DNA of 64,000 bases from an uncultured Flavobacteriales bacterium (GTDB lineage: Bacteria; Bacteroidota; Bacteroidia; Flavobacteriales_D; Crocinitomicaceae), in assembly GCA_913054135.1 (NCBI GenBank), contig CAJXJK010000004.1, forward strand, positions 62,001-126,000, written 5' to 3'. Under the pieces are notes generated by a model. It was not told the DNA's origin, searched no databases, and saw nothing but the letters and a program-made list of their open reading frames with translations. Below, piece by piece: positions 17,312 through 25,905 of this stretch; position 1 is the first letter of the stretch, and each line of letters begins with the position of its first letter. A program made the position numbers and the translations under genes.

Positions 17312-18259
17312 ATGAACGAGCAATTTAAAAATGACGTACTTGATGGATTGAGTGCGAACCCTAAATTCTTATCCTCTAAATACTTTTATGATAAAATTGG
17401 TGATGATTTATTTGTGCAAATCATGAATTTGCCTGAATACTATCTTACAAATGCCGAAATGGACATTTTCTCTAATAAAACAGATGAGCTTATTGCTGCC
17501 TTAAACTGTACTAACGATAGGCCTTTTGACATTGTTGAACTCGGAGCCGGAGACGGTTCAAAGACCATTAAACTTTTAGAAAGATTAGTTGATCGAAAAA
17601 TCAACTTCTCATATCAACCAGTAGATATTTCGCAGAACGCTCTTGACGGATTGGAATCAAGACTAAAAACTGAATTGCCCAATCTTGAAGTTGAAACTCA
17701 ACAGGGTGAATACTTTGAGGTCTTATCTTCTCTCAAAAACACAAATAGAAGAAAAGTCGTATTGTTTCTAGGTTCAAATATTGGAAACATGTTAGATCCC
17801 ATTGCCAAGAAATTCATTGATGAGTTGTCGTCCAACTTAAATGGAGGAGACCATCTTTTAATAGGCATAGATTTGATAAAAGCTGTTGACATAGTTCTAC
17901 CGGCATACAATGATTCAAAAGGAATTACGGCTGCTTTTAATCTGAATGTACTCAGAAGAATTAACTCAGAATTAGGTGGGGATTTTGACCTAGAAAAATT
18001 TGCGCACAGCCCTTATTACACTGAAGAAGAAGGAATTGCTAAAAGTTATTTAAAGTCTACTTGCAATCAAGAAGTGTTCATTGCAGCATTAGACAAAACA
18101 TTTCATTTTGAAGAAGGTGAAACTATTCATACAGAAATTTCGAGAAAATATAATGACAAAATCATGCAGTCATTAATTCAGGATTCTGGACTTCAAATGT
18201 GTAATAAAATAATGGACAATAAGGAGTACTTCGCAGATTACATTTTATGCAAGAGCTAG
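17312..18259 (+). CDS. egtD: L-histidine N-alpha-methyltransferase EgtD
   Basis: EgtD trimethylates histidine to hercynine using three SAM molecules, the first step of ergothioneine synthesis. The 315 residues match the family: KFLSSKYFYDKIGDDLFVQI at the start, SAM site VELGAGDGSKT (about residue 74), LFLGSNIGNM, and AAFNLNVLRRIN. The ATG follows the egtB stop with no gap, so the two are one operon with DUF427. The order egtB-egtD is common in Bacteroidota. Confidence 0.95.
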   Translation: MNEQFKNDVLDGLSANPKFLSSKYFYDKIGDDLFVQIMNLPEYYLTNAEMDIFSNKTDELIAALNCTNDRPFDIVELGAGDGSKTIKLLERLVDRKINFSYQPVDISQNALDGLESRLKTELPNLEVETQQGEYFEVLSSLKNTNRRKVVLFLGSNIGNMLDPIAKKFIDELSSNLNGGDHLLIGIDLIKAVDIVLPAYNDSKGITAAFNLNVLRRINSELGGDFDLEKFAHSPYYTEEEGIAKSYLKSTCNQEVFIAALDKTFHFEEGETIHTEISRKYNDKIMQSLIQDSGLQMCNKIMDNKEYFADYILCKS

Positions 18260-18265
18260 GGTTAT

Positions 18266-18547
18266 TTACTTACAGTCTTTTGCAATTTTAATAACAGCCA
18301 TTACGCCTTTTTTCTTGACCTCATCAAAGTCATGATATTCTTCGGCAACCTTATCAACTGCGCAATCACAATACTTTTTGGCCTTGTCTTCTCCGAGTAG
18401 CTTACTTGATTTATTTTCACAATCAGCAACAAACTCTTTAATTTGTTTTTTGGTCCACCACTTGGCAGCTCCTTTGGCTAATGCCTTACAAGAAAAAAAT
18501 CCTCCAACCACGAGAATCAATATGAAAAATAAACTTTTTAATTTCAT
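18266..18547 (-). CDS. Small Cys-rich lipoprotein of unknown function
   Basis: ATG 18547 opens a 93-residue product with a lipobox GGFFSC. The mature part is helical and lysine-rich, with conserved-looking Cys residues in FVADCENKS, KKYCDCAVDK and IAKDCK, probably disulphide-bonded. Proteins of this pattern (CDC plus a helix) occur widely in Bacteroidota without a function. It converges on egtD with six bases between the stops. Confidence 0.7.
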   Translation of the reverse strand: MKLKSLFFILILVVGGFFSCKALAKGAAKWWTKKQIKEFVADCENKSSKLLGEDKAKKYCDCAVDKVAEEYHDFDEVKKKGVMAVIKIAKDCK

Positions 18548-18613
18548 GAACTTCGATTTGGCATAAAGATACATTTTGTGACTTTAATCACTTCCTTACT
18601 GAGACTATAATAT

Positions 18614-18621
18614 TACTTTTG
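18614..18621 (+). promoter_or_regulatory. -7 element TACTTTTG close to a start codon
   Basis: TACTTTTG fits TAnnTTTG. Its last base is only five bases before the ATG at 18627, so the transcript would begin at or near the start codon. Confidence 0.4.
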
Positions 18622-18626
18622 AGGTA

Positions 18627-18953
18627 ATGAACCTTTTAGTTAAGTCTATTTCATTCTTGGCAATGGCCCTGATATTGACAACATCAGCTTGGCAAGCATA
18701 CACTGTGGTTCATTTCTACGCTAACCAAGATGCAATTGAGAAAGAACTTTGCGAGAATATAGAAAAGCCTGAGATGAAATGTCATGGACATTGTCAGCTT
18801 AACAAAGAACTTAATTTAACGGCTTTAACTGATGCTAAAGTACCTGACGAAAAATCTCCTAGATTGGGATTAGTGCTTTTTCAGGGATTTGAACTGCTTG
18901 GCACAATCGAGATCTTCAAAAATTCGGTTATCACTGAGAAGATAGAATTCTAA
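18627..18953 (+). CDS. Small membrane-anchored protein with a Cys/His/Met metal-binding-like motif
   Basis: The 108-residue protein has one N-terminal membrane segment (SISFLAMALILTTSAWQAY). The compact motif that follows contains CENIEKPEMKCHGHCQLNKEL, about residues 50-70. Cys, Met and His spaced this way suggest metal binding, and related small proteins lie beside copper- or iron-linked genes in Bacteroidota (recalled, not checked). It precedes a barrel and an MbnP-type lipoprotein. No enzymatic activity is suggested. Confidence 0.75.
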   Translation: MNLLVKSISFLAMALILTTSAWQAYTVVHFYANQDAIEKELCENIEKPEMKCHGHCQLNKELNLTALTDAKVPDEKSPRLGLVLFQGFELLGTIEIFKNSVITEKIEF

Positions 18954-19020
18954 GAAAACCACCTTGGTATTGAAATTAAAAATAGTCTATTAGACCCTCC
19001 CGAATTCGCTTAGTTGATAA

Positions 19021-19039
19021 GATGCACTTTGAGTGCATC
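19021..19039 (+). promoter_or_regulatory. Perfect inverted repeat before the barrel gene
   Basis: GATGCACT-TTG-AGTGCATC forms an eight-base stem with a three-base loop, ending 11 bases before the ATG at 19051. No T-run follows. It could be an operator or an mRNA hairpin covering the ribosome binding site. Confidence 0.5.
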
Positions 19040-19050
19040 AAGAAATACTA

Positions 19051-20004
19051 ATGCAAAGAATAAAAATGAAAACAATAATAATAATGATGTCATTGTTTAT
19101 CATTTGTCAAAATGCTTTTTGTTGCGATAACTGTAATGTCTATTTAGGAGTCACTCCAAATGACGACAGAAATTCCGTGAGTTTTATGTACAGAAACCGA
19201 TTAATGATGGGATCTTACAATGCTTATGGTTTGCAAACCATGTTAAAACATGCTGCGCACGGAAATGATCCTGCATTTTGGGGAAATGTAATCAGTGAAC
19301 ATTTTAATACATATGAATTAAGAGCTCAATTTCTGCTTAAAAAGAGATGGAGAACAAGTCTTATTTTACCTTACATCCATAATTCTCAATTTATAAATGG
19401 TTCAGACCGATATGAATTGAATGGTTTTGGAGACCCAATTGTTCTGCAAGGTTATCAGCTGATCAACCCTTACGTTGAAGATGATGAACAAAAAGCAAAA
19501 CACAGGCTAGAGATTGGAGCCGGCATTAAATTGCCTTTGGGAAAAATAAACTTGCTGAATCATAATGAAAGGCCAAATCTCGATTTACAACCAGGTACTG
19601 GAAGTTTAGATTATTTGGGGTATGTAAAATACATCTTAAAGTACAAGAACTTTGGAGCCACAACTAACCTGAACTACAAGTTAAACACGCACAATGCAGA
19701 AGGTTATCGATATGGAAACACTACAAATGCAACTTTAAACTTGTTTTATCAAACCAAAGTCGACAATTTCACGTTTATACCAACGGTGGGAGCGAACATT
19801 GAGCAGACAAATCATGACTTTTCAATCGAAGAACACTTTGATACCGGAGGTCATGTAATATTTGGGCAATTAGGTCTAAAAGTTTTTTGGAAAACATTCT
19901 CAATTTTTGGAGAATTTCAAAAAGCAGTATCCAACAAACTTAAGGGATACACACAATTAATTAATAAACACAAACTTAATGTAGGCTTTGCCTACAATTT
20001 TTAA
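19051..20004 (+). CDS. Outer membrane beta-barrel protein (transporter-like) next to MbnP
   Basis: ATG 19051 (or 19066) opens a signal peptide ending NAFC. The mature protein begins CDNCNVYLGV, with a CxxC pair that could be lipidated or bind metal. The remaining 290 residues alternate aromatic and polar residues in strand-length blocks and end with YNF, the terminal aromatic typical of outer membrane barrels. It lies between the Cys/His protein and the MbnP-like lipoprotein, with nine bases to the latter. Transport of a metal or chelate is inferred from context only. Confidence 0.75.
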   Translation: MQRIKMKTIIIMMSLFIICQNAFCCDNCNVYLGVTPNDDRNSVSFMYRNRLMMGSYNAYGLQTMLKHAAHGNDPAFWGNVISEHFNTYELRAQFLLKKRWRTSLILPYIHNSQFINGSDRYELNGFGDPIVLQGYQLINPYVEDDEQKAKHRLEIGAGIKLPLGKINLLNHNERPNLDLQPGTGSLDYLGYVKYILKYKNFGATTNLNYKLNTHNAEGYRYGNTTNATLNLFYQTKVDNFTFIPTVGANIEQTNHDFSIEEHFDTGGHVIFGQLGLKVFWKTFSIFGEFQKAVSNKLKGYTQLINKHKLNVGFAYNF

Positions 20005-20013
20005 AAATAAAAT

Positions 20014-20853
20014 ATGAAAACTAGATTATTATTTATCGGATTAATCGCGGCTACTACCACAATGATTTCTTGTAAAAAGAAAGGCTGTACCGATTCAACT
20101 GCAGATAATTATTCATCTGAAGCAGAAAAAGATGACGGAACATGTGAATACACTACCGAAGGAAATGTGACTTTAAATTTTTCTCAGGATTTTGGAGGAA
20201 CAGCAATTAGTTCAGCAGACTTTGATCAATTGAACTATACCAATGCTAATGGAGAAGTAATGAGTGTTACTAAAATGCAGTATTCAATTTCGGATGTGAG
20301 ATTCTATAAGTCAAATGGAGACAGTGTATTTTTTGATGGATACCATTTCATTGATATGGAAGATGCGGCAAGCTTTTCTTACACGCTACCTTCTTCAGTT
20401 GATGTAGCGGCATACACAGGAATTGGGTTCAATTTTGGCTTTACTCCTGCTGATAATATTGACGGCGCTTATACTGATCTAAACGCAGCTAGCTGGTCTT
20501 CACCAATGATGCTTGGAGGAGGATATCATCAAATGAAATTTGAAGGTAGATATATTGATAGCAATACTGATACAGTTGCTTTTCAATATCACAGTTTAAG
20601 TAAAATCAGAGAGATCACTATGACCGATACGATTTTTCATGACAACTACGCGCACATTGAAATGAATAAGAATTTTAGCGTTCTGGGTGATGCGTCAATT
20701 GACATTCAAATGGATATCAATGAGTGGTTCCAAAACCCAAACCTTTGGGATTTAAATGTTGATTACACTATGCTAATGCCAAATTATGATGCTCAAGTAA
20801 AAATGCAAGCTAACTCTAAATCTGTTTTCTCAATTGGAGAGATAACTGAATAA
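20014..20853 (+). CDS. MbnP-family lipoprotein
   Basis: The 279-residue lipoprotein has Cys20 in the lipobox (MISC). A Cys-rich linker follows with GCTDSTADNY and DDGTCEY, common in Bacteroidota lipoproteins. The main domain matches the MbnP pattern: VTLNFSQDFGG at the start, MSVTKMQYSISDVRFY, then GFNFGFTPADN, GYHQMKFEGRY and FSVLGDASIDIQMDINEWF. MbnP proteins are linked to copper or methanobactin handling in some bacteria. That role is not shown here. It closes the three-gene island and is followed by a strong terminator. Confidence 0.85.
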   Translation: MKTRLLFIGLIAATTTMISCKKKGCTDSTADNYSSEAEKDDGTCEYTTEGNVTLNFSQDFGGTAISSADFDQLNYTNANGEVMSVTKMQYSISDVRFYKSNGDSVFFDGYHFIDMEDAASFSYTLPSSVDVAAYTGIGFNFGFTPADNIDGAYTDLNAASWSSPMMLGGGYHQMKFEGRYIDSNTDTVAFQYHSLSKIREITMTDTIFHDNYAHIEMNKNFSVLGDASIDIQMDINEWFQNPNLWDLNVDYTMLMPNYDAQVKMQANSKSVFSIGEITE

Positions 20854-20876
20854 GCTTAAAACTAATTATAAAAAAA

Positions 20877-20908
20877 AGCGTCTTGGTTAAACCGAGACGC
20901 TTTTTTTT
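20877..20908. terminator. Bidirectional terminator between convergent genes
   Basis: AGCGTCTTGG/CCGAGACGCT forms a ten-base stem with one G-T pair. It is flanked by seven A residues on the left and eight T residues on the right, so it can serve the MbnP gene and the convergent barrel gene. Confidence 0.9.
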
Positions 20909-20923
20909 GTTTTCTACTTGTTA

Positions 20924-21409
20924 TTAAAAAGTATATCTAATTCCTAGTGCTGCTCCGTATCCAAAGCCACCATATCCGTTGGTTCCAATAAAGTTCCACA
21001 TTGGTCTTGCATCTAAACTCAAAAGAAGTGGAACATCTGCTGTGTTAAAATCATACTCTAATCCTATTTGACCACCTAGAGACACTCCAAACCCATCAGA
21101 ATTATTATTCTTTCCATTATACAAGGAAACTGTTCCTCCGGGGCCAACATACCAGTTTAATCCATCAGTCAAATTCCATACCCAATGGTAAACTATTGCT
21201 ACTCCAAGCCTCGACCAGTCTCTATGATTTCTCCATCCGACACCTATTTCTAATCGATTGGCATCTCCAAATCCGTGTTGATAAGAAAGTTCACCTCCAT
21301 AATGCCCAAAATGAGAGCCACCTAATCGAGCTCCGATTGCATGTGGATTAACTTGAGAATATGATAGACTTCCGATAAATAAGGCTGATACTAATAAAAA
21401 TGATTTCAT
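20924..21409 (-). CDS. Small outer membrane beta-barrel protein
   Basis: The 161-residue product has a signal peptide (ending LSYSQ) and a glycine- and aromatic-rich body that fits an eight-strand barrel. Repeated strand pairs include HYGGELSYQHGFG, LEIGVGWRNH, VSLGGQIGLEYDF and GYGAALGIRYTF. It ends in Phe, as barrel proteins do. ATG 21409 is well placed before the signal. No ligand can be inferred. The bidirectional terminator lies just downstream. Confidence 0.8.
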   Translation of the reverse strand: MKSFLLVSALFIGSLSYSQVNPHAIGARLGGSHFGHYGGELSYQHGFGDANRLEIGVGWRNHRDWSRLGVAIVYHWVWNLTDGLNWYVGPGGTVSLYNGKNNNSDGFGVSLGGQIGLEYDFNTADVPLLLSLDARPMWNFIGTNGYGGFGYGAALGIRYTF

Positions 21410-21479
21410 GGGCTAAATTTTGGTTGAATTAAAGGTAATAATCAAGGTCGGAAATCACAAAAGAATTCGACGAGCAACT

Positions 21480-23042
21480 CTAAGAAGAGGTCGAATTTTT
21501 TTCAAAGATTTTTTCCATGCATTTCATTCCGTCAAAAGCGGCAGATACAATTCCGCCCGCATATCCAGCTCCTTCGGCACAAGGATAAAGGCCTTTAACA
21601 TCTGGATGTTCTAAGGTCTCATGATCTCTTGGAATTTTGACCGGAGAAGATGTTCTAGATTCTGGAGCATGAAGCACAGCTTTATTGGTGTAGTAACCAT
21701 CCATCTTTTTACCAAAATCTTTAAAAGCAACTTTCAATCGTGACGTTATCATTTCTGGTAAAACGGTATTCAGATCAACCGAAACCAAGCCTGGTTGATA
21801 GGATGTCTCAGGAAGATCTTTAGAAACTTTACCTTCAATAAAATCAATCATCCTTTGAGCAGGAACTTTTTGAGTTTTTCCGCCTGCCACCCAACAGTCA
21901 CGCTCAACTTTTTTCTGAAAATCCAAGCACTCTAAAGGATTCCCATCCCAATCAGGATTTATATCAGCAGGTTCAATCTGCACCACTACCCCTGAATTTG
22001 AATAGGGATTGTTTCTTTTTGACGGTGACCATCCATTTGTCACCACTTCCTCTTGCTCTGTTGCACATGGCGCAACAATCCCTCCAGGACACATACAGAA
22101 CGAATGAACCCCTTTACCTTCAACTTGTGTAACTAATGAATAAGAAGCCGGCGGTAAAGTCTCTCCGCTTAGTTGGCCATGATACTGAATTGTATCAATT
22201 AAATCTTGAGAATGCTCAACCCTCACTCCTAAAGCAAAAGGTTTGGCTTCTAATTCTACTCCTTTATCGTGAAGTAAATAATATATATCTCTTGCTGAAT
22301 GCCCTGTTGCTAGAATCAAGTTTTCACAGCTAACCCTTTCTTCTTCATTTATCGTTATACCAGCAATTGCGCCGTTATTAATTTCGATATCGGTTAGCTT
22401 TGAGTTAAAGTGGACTTCTCCTCCATTTTCAATAATGCATTCACGCATGCTTTGAATAATTTGGGGAAGTTTATTTGTACCGATATGCGGATGTGCATCT
22501 ACCAAAATGTCTTTATCTGCACCAAAGTGCACGAACCACTCTAACGCTCTCTTAACATTTCCTCTTTTCTTCGATCTAGTGTAAAGCTTACCATCTGAAA
22601 AGGTTCCTGCTCCTCCCTCACCAAAACAATAATTAGATTCTGGATTTACTTTATGATCTTGATGGATGGCCTTCAAATCTCTTCGTCTCTCTCTTACATC
22701 CTTACCTCTTTCATAGATAATTGGCTTTAAACCCAATTCTAATGCAAAAAGGGCGGCGTATAATCCTGCCGGACCTGCCCCTATTATAACCACCTCATCA
22801 CAATCGGCCACGTTTTGAGGTTTGTACAAATCTTTCTTCTCTACAAAATCTTCTTTAACGTAGACTTCTAATTTCAGATTGTACTTGATATCTCTTTTAC
22901 GAGCATCAATAGATCTCTTCAAAATCTCAATGTGATTGGCGTCATCTATTCTGATATCCAACTCGCGACATATTTGCTCATTGATATAATCTTGATTATT
23001 GATGTACTTTGAGGGAATCCTCAATTGAAGTTGGTAAACCAT
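21480..23042 (-). CDS. FAD-dependent oxidoreductase of the COG2509 type
   Basis: The 520-residue protein has an N-terminal domain of about 80 residues, then the FAD-binding motif VVIIGAGPAGLYAALFALEL (about residues 82-101). GEGGAGTFSDGKLYTR, LILATGHSARDIY and a C-terminal GLYPCAEGAGYAGGIVSAA complete the fold. This is an uncharacterised but widespread dehydrogenase family, related to GidA/HI0933-like flavoproteins. The conserved SFCMCPGG contains two Cys that could be redox-active. A TACCTTTG element on the minus strand at 23092-23099 could be its promoter. Confidence 0.9.
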   Translation of the reverse strand: MVYQLQLRIPSKYINNQDYINEQICRELDIRIDDANHIEILKRSIDARKRDIKYNLKLEVYVKEDFVEKKDLYKPQNVADCDEVVIIGAGPAGLYAALFALELGLKPIIYERGKDVRERRRDLKAIHQDHKVNPESNYCFGEGGAGTFSDGKLYTRSKKRGNVKRALEWFVHFGADKDILVDAHPHIGTNKLPQIIQSMRECIIENGGEVHFNSKLTDIEINNGAIAGITINEEERVSCENLILATGHSARDIYYLLHDKGVELEAKPFALGVRVEHSQDLIDTIQYHGQLSGETLPPASYSLVTQVEGKGVHSFCMCPGGIVAPCATEQEEVVTNGWSPSKRNNPYSNSGVVVQIEPADINPDWDGNPLECLDFQKKVERDCWVAGGKTQKVPAQRMIDFIEGKVSKDLPETSYQPGLVSVDLNTVLPEMITSRLKVAFKDFGKKMDGYYTNKAVLHAPESRTSSPVKIPRDHETLEHPDVKGLYPCAEGAGYAGGIVSAAFDGMKCMEKIFEKNSTSS

Positions 23043-23058
23043 TAATTAATTTTGAATT

Positions 23059-23082
23059 AGTAATTCATTATTATGAATTACT
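23059..23082. promoter_or_regulatory. Perfect ten-base inverted repeat between two minus-strand genes
   Basis: AGTAATTCAT-TATT-ATGAATTACT has a ten-base stem and four-base loop. It sits between the stop at 23084 and the flavoprotein start at 23042. No T-run follows on the minus strand, so it is more likely an operator or mRNA hairpin than a terminator. Confidence 0.55.
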
Positions 23083-23083
23083 T

Positions 23084-23782
23084 CTATCCTTCAAAGGTAA
23101 TTGAAAACCACCACATTCTTGACTTCAAACTCTCTAAAGGCGAAGAATAAAATGTGTCATCTTGAATGAGTAAATTATTGATTCCTCTAGACGTTTTGAT
23201 TTCTAATCCAAATTTGAAATAGGGCAAATAAAAATCAAAACCACCACCCACATGATAAGTGAAATCATGTTTTTTGAGTTTAAGAACAGGATCAGTGGCC
23301 ACTTGTTGTACATCTGCGTTTGAAGATAAATCTAAACTGTATCCAGCTCCACCCAGTGCATAAGCAGAAAAATTGTTGATTCTCTTTGTATTCAATTTTA
23401 CGAATAAAGGAAAATTTAGATTAACCGGTTCAGTTCGATAAGAGCTGGTTCTGAGTCTGCCTTTTTTATAATGCAGATAATTGAAATTTGTTTCATGGAA
23501 TGAAATGCTCGGTAAAAACCTAAAATGTACCGTTTCTTGTGCATTATATGAGATTAGTGGAATGTGAATTCCCATACCAGGTCGACTTTGAATGTTGATA
23601 TTCACTATAGAGTCATATTGCATGGGATTTGATTTGAAGACCGCATTATATGATGTTGTATTGGTGCCCAACATGCAACCAAAGTGCCAATTTCGGTAGT
23701 GAAATGATGGAATATTTTTACCATACCTCTGACCAAATGCAGAAGACGCAAATAACAAAACGACTACCAAGAGTGACTTCAC
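23084..23782 (-). CDS. PorT-like outer membrane barrel (second copy)
   Basis: The 232-residue protein is a paralogue of the porT gene at 24394. Both have a signal peptide followed by QRYGKN and PSF.Y, both share HFRFLPSISF or VRFIPSISF in the middle, and both end WWFSITFEG. PorT is an outer membrane component needed for type IX secretion. This copy uses a GTG start at 23782, since a stop codon two codons upstream excludes a longer frame. Whether this copy or the other is the functional PorT cannot be decided from sequence. Confidence 0.82.
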   Translation of the reverse strand: MKSLLVVVLLFASSAFGQRYGKNIPSFHYRNWHFGCMLGTNTTSYNAVFKSNPMQYDSIVNINIQSRPGMGIHIPLISYNAQETVHFRFLPSISFHETNFNYLHYKKGRLRTSSYRTEPVNLNFPLFVKLNTKRINNFSAYALGGAGYSLDLSSNADVQQVATDPVLKLKKHDFTYHVGGGFDFYLPYFKFGLEIKTSRGINNLLIQDDTFYSSPLESLKSRMWWFSITFEG

Positions 23783-23866
23783 GCATTAAAAACGTCATAT
23801 TCAGCCATTTATTATCATTTTGGTATATTATTTGATACCCTTACTAAAACTTTTAAATACACAGTT

Positions 23867-24397
23867 ATGAGAAAAATGATCGCACTTTTTAGCTTAGCAC
23901 TTGCAACTTCAAGTTTTGCTAACGAACTCGTTATCGAATACGATAACTCTTTTAAAAATCTTAAAGAATCTGTAGAGGCCGTTTACAAAGATTCACATGT
24001 TGGAATGAAGAATTCAGATATTCTTTCACAATTAAACGATATCCAACTGGCCTTCAAAGATTATGTGGATGCCGCCTCTGAAATAGCCGCTAAATTTAAA
24101 GAAAAGGACATTCAACTCTATGCTGATTTGTCTGCCCTAAACCCAAAGTATTGTGAGCTTGACGTAGTAGAAGATAACACATTTAGCATTTTAGCTATAA
24201 CGAATCCAGCCTTTGCTTCACTAGCACTATTAGATGATGCAGAAGTCAAATTTAGATTGACGAATTACTATGATCTTGTAGACCTTAATAAGGCTTTAAT
24301 GAGAGAAGAGTTCAGAACAAAAATGAACAAATCAAATCCAAAAAGATTTATAAGAAAACTAAACAGGTTGAGAACCGAATTATTATTCGAAGATTAA
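23867..24397 (+). CDS. Secreted helical protein of unknown function
   Basis: The 176-residue product has a signal peptide ending SSFA, then a charged helical body (NDIQLAFKDYVDAASEIAAKF). One Cys and a basic C-terminus (RFIRKLNRLRTELL) follow. It lies on the opposite strand between the two PorT-like genes and shares four bases (TTAA) with the stop of the right-hand copy. No family is recognised. Confidence 0.75.
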   Translation: MRKMIALFSLALATSSFANELVIEYDNSFKNLKESVEAVYKDSHVGMKNSDILSQLNDIQLAFKDYVDAASEIAAKFKEKDIQLYADLSALNPKYCELDVVEDNTFSILAITNPAFASLALLDDAEVKFRLTNYYDLVDLNKALMREEFRTKMNKSNPKRFIRKLNRLRTELLFED

Positions 24398-25101
24398 CCC
24401 TCAAAAGTTATTGAAAACCACCAGACCTTTGTCTTCAAAGAAGCCAGTGGATCCATAAAAAATGAATTATCTTGAATGGCTACATTTCTAACGCCATTCG
24501 AGATTTTCAATTCAAGACCCAATTTGAAATAGGGAAGCCAAAAATCGAATCCGCCACCAACTTGATATTGCCAGTCATGCTGTTTAATTTTAACTATCGG
24601 GTCTCCTAAGGTCTGATCAACATCTTTTTGAGATGCTAAGTCCAAGCTGTACTGGAAACCTCCGAGCGCATATGCAGCAAAATTATTCAACCTCTTAGAT
24701 CTTAATTTTAACATCAAAGGGAAATCTAGATAAGTTGATTCAAGTCGGTTATCTCTACTTCTATGTTCTCCTTTATCATTGATATATGAATATTGAAAAT
24801 ATCTTTCTTGAAAAGAAATAGATGGTATGAATCTTACATGCACTGTTTCATCAATATCCCAAGAACCAATGATTCCAAGATTGAATCCTGGTTGTTTTTT
24901 GATTATAATACTTGTTATCGAATCGGTAAAAGAAGAATCAGGATTAATTTGATACCTAAAATCTGATGTATTGGCTCCTAGAGCAAAACCGAAATGGAGA
25001 TGTTTATAATCAAAACTAGGATAGTTCTTACCGTACCTTTGGGCACTAAGGTTAAGACTTATACTTAAGAGTATTGATAATATGAGTAATCCTTTTTTCA
25101 A
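24394..25101 (-). CDS. porT: Type IX secretion outer membrane protein PorT
   Basis: The 235-residue protein has a signal peptide, RYGKNYPSFDYKHLHFGFALG, a central VRFIPSISFQERYFQY, and GGGFDFWLPYFKLGLELK, all of which fit PorT. The position directly beside menG (ubiE) is also the usual one for porT in Flavobacteria. It starts at TTG 25101, because an in-frame stop lies five codons upstream. PorT is part of the machinery that exports proteins with C-terminal sorting tails such as those at 57974 and 62077. Confidence 0.85.
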   Translation of the reverse strand: MKKGLLILSILLSISLNLSAQRYGKNYPSFDYKHLHFGFALGANTSDFRYQINPDSSFTDSITSIIIKKQPGFNLGIIGSWDIDETVHVRFIPSISFQERYFQYSYINDKGEHRSRDNRLESTYLDFPLMLKLRSKRLNNFAAYALGGFQYSLDLASQKDVDQTLGDPIVKIKQHDWQYQVGGGFDFWLPYFKLGLELKISNGVRNVAIQDNSFFMDPLASLKTKVWWFSITFEG

Positions 25102-25167
25102 GCAAATGCAAATCTAGTGAAATGATGCCAATCCTATACATTAACGAAGAATAGAGCAAGACGTTAC

Positions 25168-25899
25168 TTAAGCCTTCTCACCAACATAAATTGTAGCGAT
25201 ACCACCAGACACCTTTTTAGAGGTAATATTCTTGTATCCTACCTTTGCCATTATATCCTCAAAATCTTTCCCTTCAGGAAAAGCTGCTACTGACTCAGGT
25301 AAGTAGGTGTAGGCTGCAGAATCTTTCGAAATTGATTTCCCTATTTTCGGAATTACATATTTCGAGTAAAAGTTAAAAGATTGTTTTACGGGAAATTTTT
25401 TTGGCTTAGAAAACTCTAGAATAATGCCAGGAGCTCCTGGTTTCAATACCCGTAGCATCTCAGACAAACCAGCTTCCAAATTTTCAAAATTCCTTACTCC
25501 AAAACCAACAGTGTATCCATCAAAATGATTGTCTTCAAAAGGTAAGTTTTCAGAGTCTCCCTGAATCATCTCAATAGTAGTATCAAGACCTTTCTTCTTC
25601 ATTTTCTCTCTTCCAACCTCTAGCATACCTTCTGAAAGATCTAAGCCAACAATTTTAGCAGGCTTCACTCTCATTGCTGAAATGGCAAAATCACCAGTTC
25701 CAGTAGCTATGTCTAAAATGATTTTTGGATTATATCTCTTAAGAATCTTAACCGCTTTCTTTCTCCAAATTTTATCAATTCCCATTGATAGAAAGTGATT
25801 CAAGAAATCATACCTTTTAGAAATGTTATCAAACATTTCGGCTACTTCTTCCTTCTTTGAAGATTCTTCTTTATTATATGGTTTAACTTTTGTTCCCAA
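25168..25899 (-). CDS. menG: Demethylmenaquinone methyltransferase MenG/UbiE
   Basis: The enzyme methylates demethylmenaquinone in the last step of menaquinone synthesis. Family motifs are clear: [20 protein letters not shown] near the N-terminus, IWRKKAV, the SAM site [13 protein letters not shown], then [20 protein letters not shown]. The 243-residue length is normal. The start is TTG 25899, since a stop lies two codons upstream and the first internal ATG would remove conserved residues. The start lies seven bases after the stop of the heptose kinase gene, so both are in one minus-strand unit. Confidence 0.95.
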   Translation of the reverse strand: MGTKVKPYNKEESSKKEEVAEMFDNISKRYDFLNHFLSMGIDKIWRKKAVKILKRYNPKIILDIATGTGDFAISAMRVKPAKIVGLDLSEGMLEVGREKMKKKGLDTTIEMIQGDSENLPFEDNHFDGYTVGFGVRNFENLEAGLSEMLRVLKPGAPGIILEFSKPKKFPVKQSFNFYSKYVIPKIGKSISKDSAAYTYLPESVAAFPEGKDFEDIMAKVGYKNITSKKVSGGIATIYVGEKA

Positions 25900-25905
25900 T
25901 GCTTC

